Source: Sphingomonas sp. IW22
GTDB lineage: Bacteria; Pseudomonadota; Alphaproteobacteria; Sphingomonadales; Sphingomonadaceae
Assembly: GCF_041321155.1 (NCBI RefSeq)
Contig: NZ_JBGGWB010000008.1
Span: 1 to 64,000 of the forward strand
Direction of reading: 5' to 3'
Length of the DNA: 64,000 nt
Shown here: positions 63,157 through 64,000 of the stretch, in pieces
How positions within the stretch are numbered: the first letter of the stretch is position 1
Layout of the letters: each line of letters starts with the position of its first letter
Made by a program: the position numbers and the translations under genes
The notes under the pieces: model-generated
What the model was told of the DNA's origin: nothing
Database searches by the model: none
What the model saw: only the letters and a program-made list of their open reading frames with translations

Positions 63157-63187
63157 GCCACTCCGGCGCATCATGCGGCGGAGTGGC
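63157..63187. promoter_or_regulatory. 31-bp dyad ahead of the 157-aa gene
   Basis: Arms GCCACTCCG and CGGAGTGGC around CGCAT-C-ATGCG, perfect apart from a G-G pair on each side and the centre base. It ends 23 bp before the start at 63211 and would form a strong hairpin in the leader or an operator. Confidence 0.55.
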
Positions 63188-63210
63188 CGGTCCCGATCAA
63201 GGACATCATC

Positions 63211-63684
63211 ATGCAGGAACCTGACGATCGCATGTGGCGCGCGCTGCTCGATTTCCGCGCGCGTCATGGCCGGCGCTGGAAGGACGCGCTCACTCGTAAA
63301 TGGATGAACGGCGATGACGAGCGGGAGCCAAACAGCGCATCGCTTCGCATGATCCGCAACCAGTTCGGGCCATCCTGGCTCTCGGACTTGCCCAGGCTCC
63401 GCCTCGACAACGCGGCGCGGCGTCTCGCCAATCTGGAGAAGCTTCCAGATATGTGCGCCTGTCCTCATCCGGAAACTGGCGAGACCATCATCATCAAGCG
63501 CGGCGAGGCCGGATATTGGCCGATGCCCTCGCTCATCGCGGTCGATGCGTTCAATGCGAGGCCTGCCGCGATCGCAGCTATGCAAGCCGGCGCCATGTTC
63601 GGATGGCATGTCCCGGCAGCCGATCCCGATCGCTATGATGCGGTTGGAAGTCCACTGACCGATCGGGGCAATGCTGCCGGATGA
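63211..63684 (+). CDS. hypothetical protein (157 aa)
   Basis: Begins 23 bp after a strong dyad. N-terminal MWRALLDFRARHGRRWKDALTRKWMNGDDERE, then LRLDNAARRLANLEKLPDMCACPHPETGETIIIKRGEAGYW with a CAC pair, which may be a metal or zinc-knuckle site. Not recognised. The gene is followed by another G-rich tract. Confidence 0.6.
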   Translation: MQEPDDRMWRALLDFRARHGRRWKDALTRKWMNGDDEREPNSASLRMIRNQFGPSWLSDLPRLRLDNAARRLANLEKLPDMCACPHPETGETIIIKRGEAGYWPMPSLIAVDAFNARPAAIAAMQAGAMFGWHVPAADPDRYDAVGSPLTDRGNAAG

Positions 63685-63729
63685 GATCCCCCTTTCGCGG
63701 TGCCTCCTTGCCGCCGACCCGAGACCTAG

Positions 63730-63748
63730 AGGAGAGAGGGAGGGATGG
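63730..63748 (+). promoter_or_regulatory. G-rich leader tract before the last gene
   Basis: AGGAGAGAGGGAGGGATGG, ending 105 bp before the gene start at 63854 and 23 bp before an ATG at 63772 that opens a 29-codon frame. The short frame ends by overlapping the 63854 start and may be a leader peptide. Confidence 0.4.
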
Positions 63749-63853
63749 CGTGATCCTTGAGGAGATCGCGCATGCATGACAAGCCGCTCAGAAATTCCGT
63801 CCAGCATGGTTGCGGGCTGTCGCTGCCTTCCTCCGGTGCCGAGGCCTCCCGCC

Positions 63854-64000
63854 ATGATTGAAGCCTCGACAGCCTTCGATCCCGCCGACGCGCGATGCTG
63901 GGTCGCGCGGGGCCGCCCCGAAGATCATGCAGAGCAACTGGCTCGCGCATGGGCTGACTTTCCGGATCTCCCCAATGAGGCGCCAGCCCAGGACCGCATG
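63854..64000 (+). CDS. hypothetical protein, cut by the window edge
   Basis: 49 codons visible and open at the right edge. N-terminus: MIEASTAFDPADARCWVARGRPEDHAEQLARAWADFPDLPNEAP, hydrophilic and acidic. The start overlaps the stop of a 29-codon upstream frame, so coupling is possible. Too short to classify. Confidence 0.45.
   Translation, partial: MIEASTAFDPADARCWVARGRPEDHAEQLARAWADFPDLPNEAPAQDRM

Noticed and set aside
63772..63861. 29-codon frame before the last gene
   Set aside because: Too short and without support beyond a nearby GGAG; noted only as a possible leader peptide.
1..64000. CRISPR array, tRNA, rRNA or insertion sequence
   Set aside because: No regular repeat-spacer pattern, no tRNA cloverleaf or rRNA-like stretch and no transposase with terminal repeats were seen by eye. 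A tRNA scan and an IS search would be needed to be sure.

Overview
The window reads as part of a large integrative or conjugative element (ICE or plasmid) of an alphaproteobacterium, most likely a sphingomonad (Sphingobium, Sphingopyxis or Novosphingobium type). I infer this from the GC-rich coding style, the F-type transfer genes, the MucR/Ros-type regulator, and a lasso-peptide cluster of the isopeptidase plus TonB-receptor kind known from Caulobacter and sphingomonads. No rRNA, tRNA, CRISPR array, transposase or relaxase gene was recognised.

1-25.4 kb: an F-type type IV secretion (mating pair formation) operon on the minus strand, read from about 25.3 kb down to 1.27 kb: a DsbC-like thiol isomerase, TraA pilin, TraL, TraE, TraK, TraB, TraV, TraC, four small membrane proteins, TraW, TraU, a 107-aa protein, a TraN split over two frames, TrbC, an S26 peptidase, a TraF-like thioredoxin, a second thioredoxin-like protein, TraH and TraG. 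Most neighbours overlap by 4 bp (ATGA), which suggests translational coupling. Two plus-strand cargo modules sit inside the operon: a DUF4143-type ATPase (6.55-7.72 kb) and an AbrB/PIN toxin-antitoxin pair (8.43-9.07 kb). Upstream of the operon, four TTCCG-type direct repeats start exactly 21 bp apart (25454-25525).

25.6-40.4 kb: a cargo region. Three plus-strand genes, two of them regulators (an XRE-like and a GntR-like protein), lead into a lasso-peptide cluster: a 43-codon precursor (27436-27567), a strong hairpin, the fused leader-binding/protease B protein and the asparagine-synthetase-like cyclase C. Facing it on the minus strand are a secreted lasso isopeptidase, an STN-type TonB receptor, a FecR-like anti-sigma factor and a FecI-like sigma factor. 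Together they suggest making the peptide, taking it (or the same peptide from relatives) back in with signalling, and opening it in the periplasm. A defence/addiction patch follows: an AbiEii-like nucleotidyltransferase with no normal start codon, an MNT-HEPN protein, and a VapC/AbrB pair fused in frame to a winged-helix gene.

40.4-64 kb: conserved element backbone, mostly plus strand: RadC, a membrane-tethered LuxR-type regulator, a sigma-region-4-like protein, a CHC2/Toprim primase-like protein, a 680-aa ParB-like protein, a toxin/XRE/membrane-protein trio, a 1426-aa methylase-helicase, a MucR-like regulator with a histone-H1-like tail, a methylase-like protein and a DpdA/TGT-like transglycosylase, a PIN/RHH module, an ABC exporter and a DUF932 protein. 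Many of these backbone genes carry a similar G-rich tract 15-70 bp ahead of the start codon, which may mark a shared leader or regulon.
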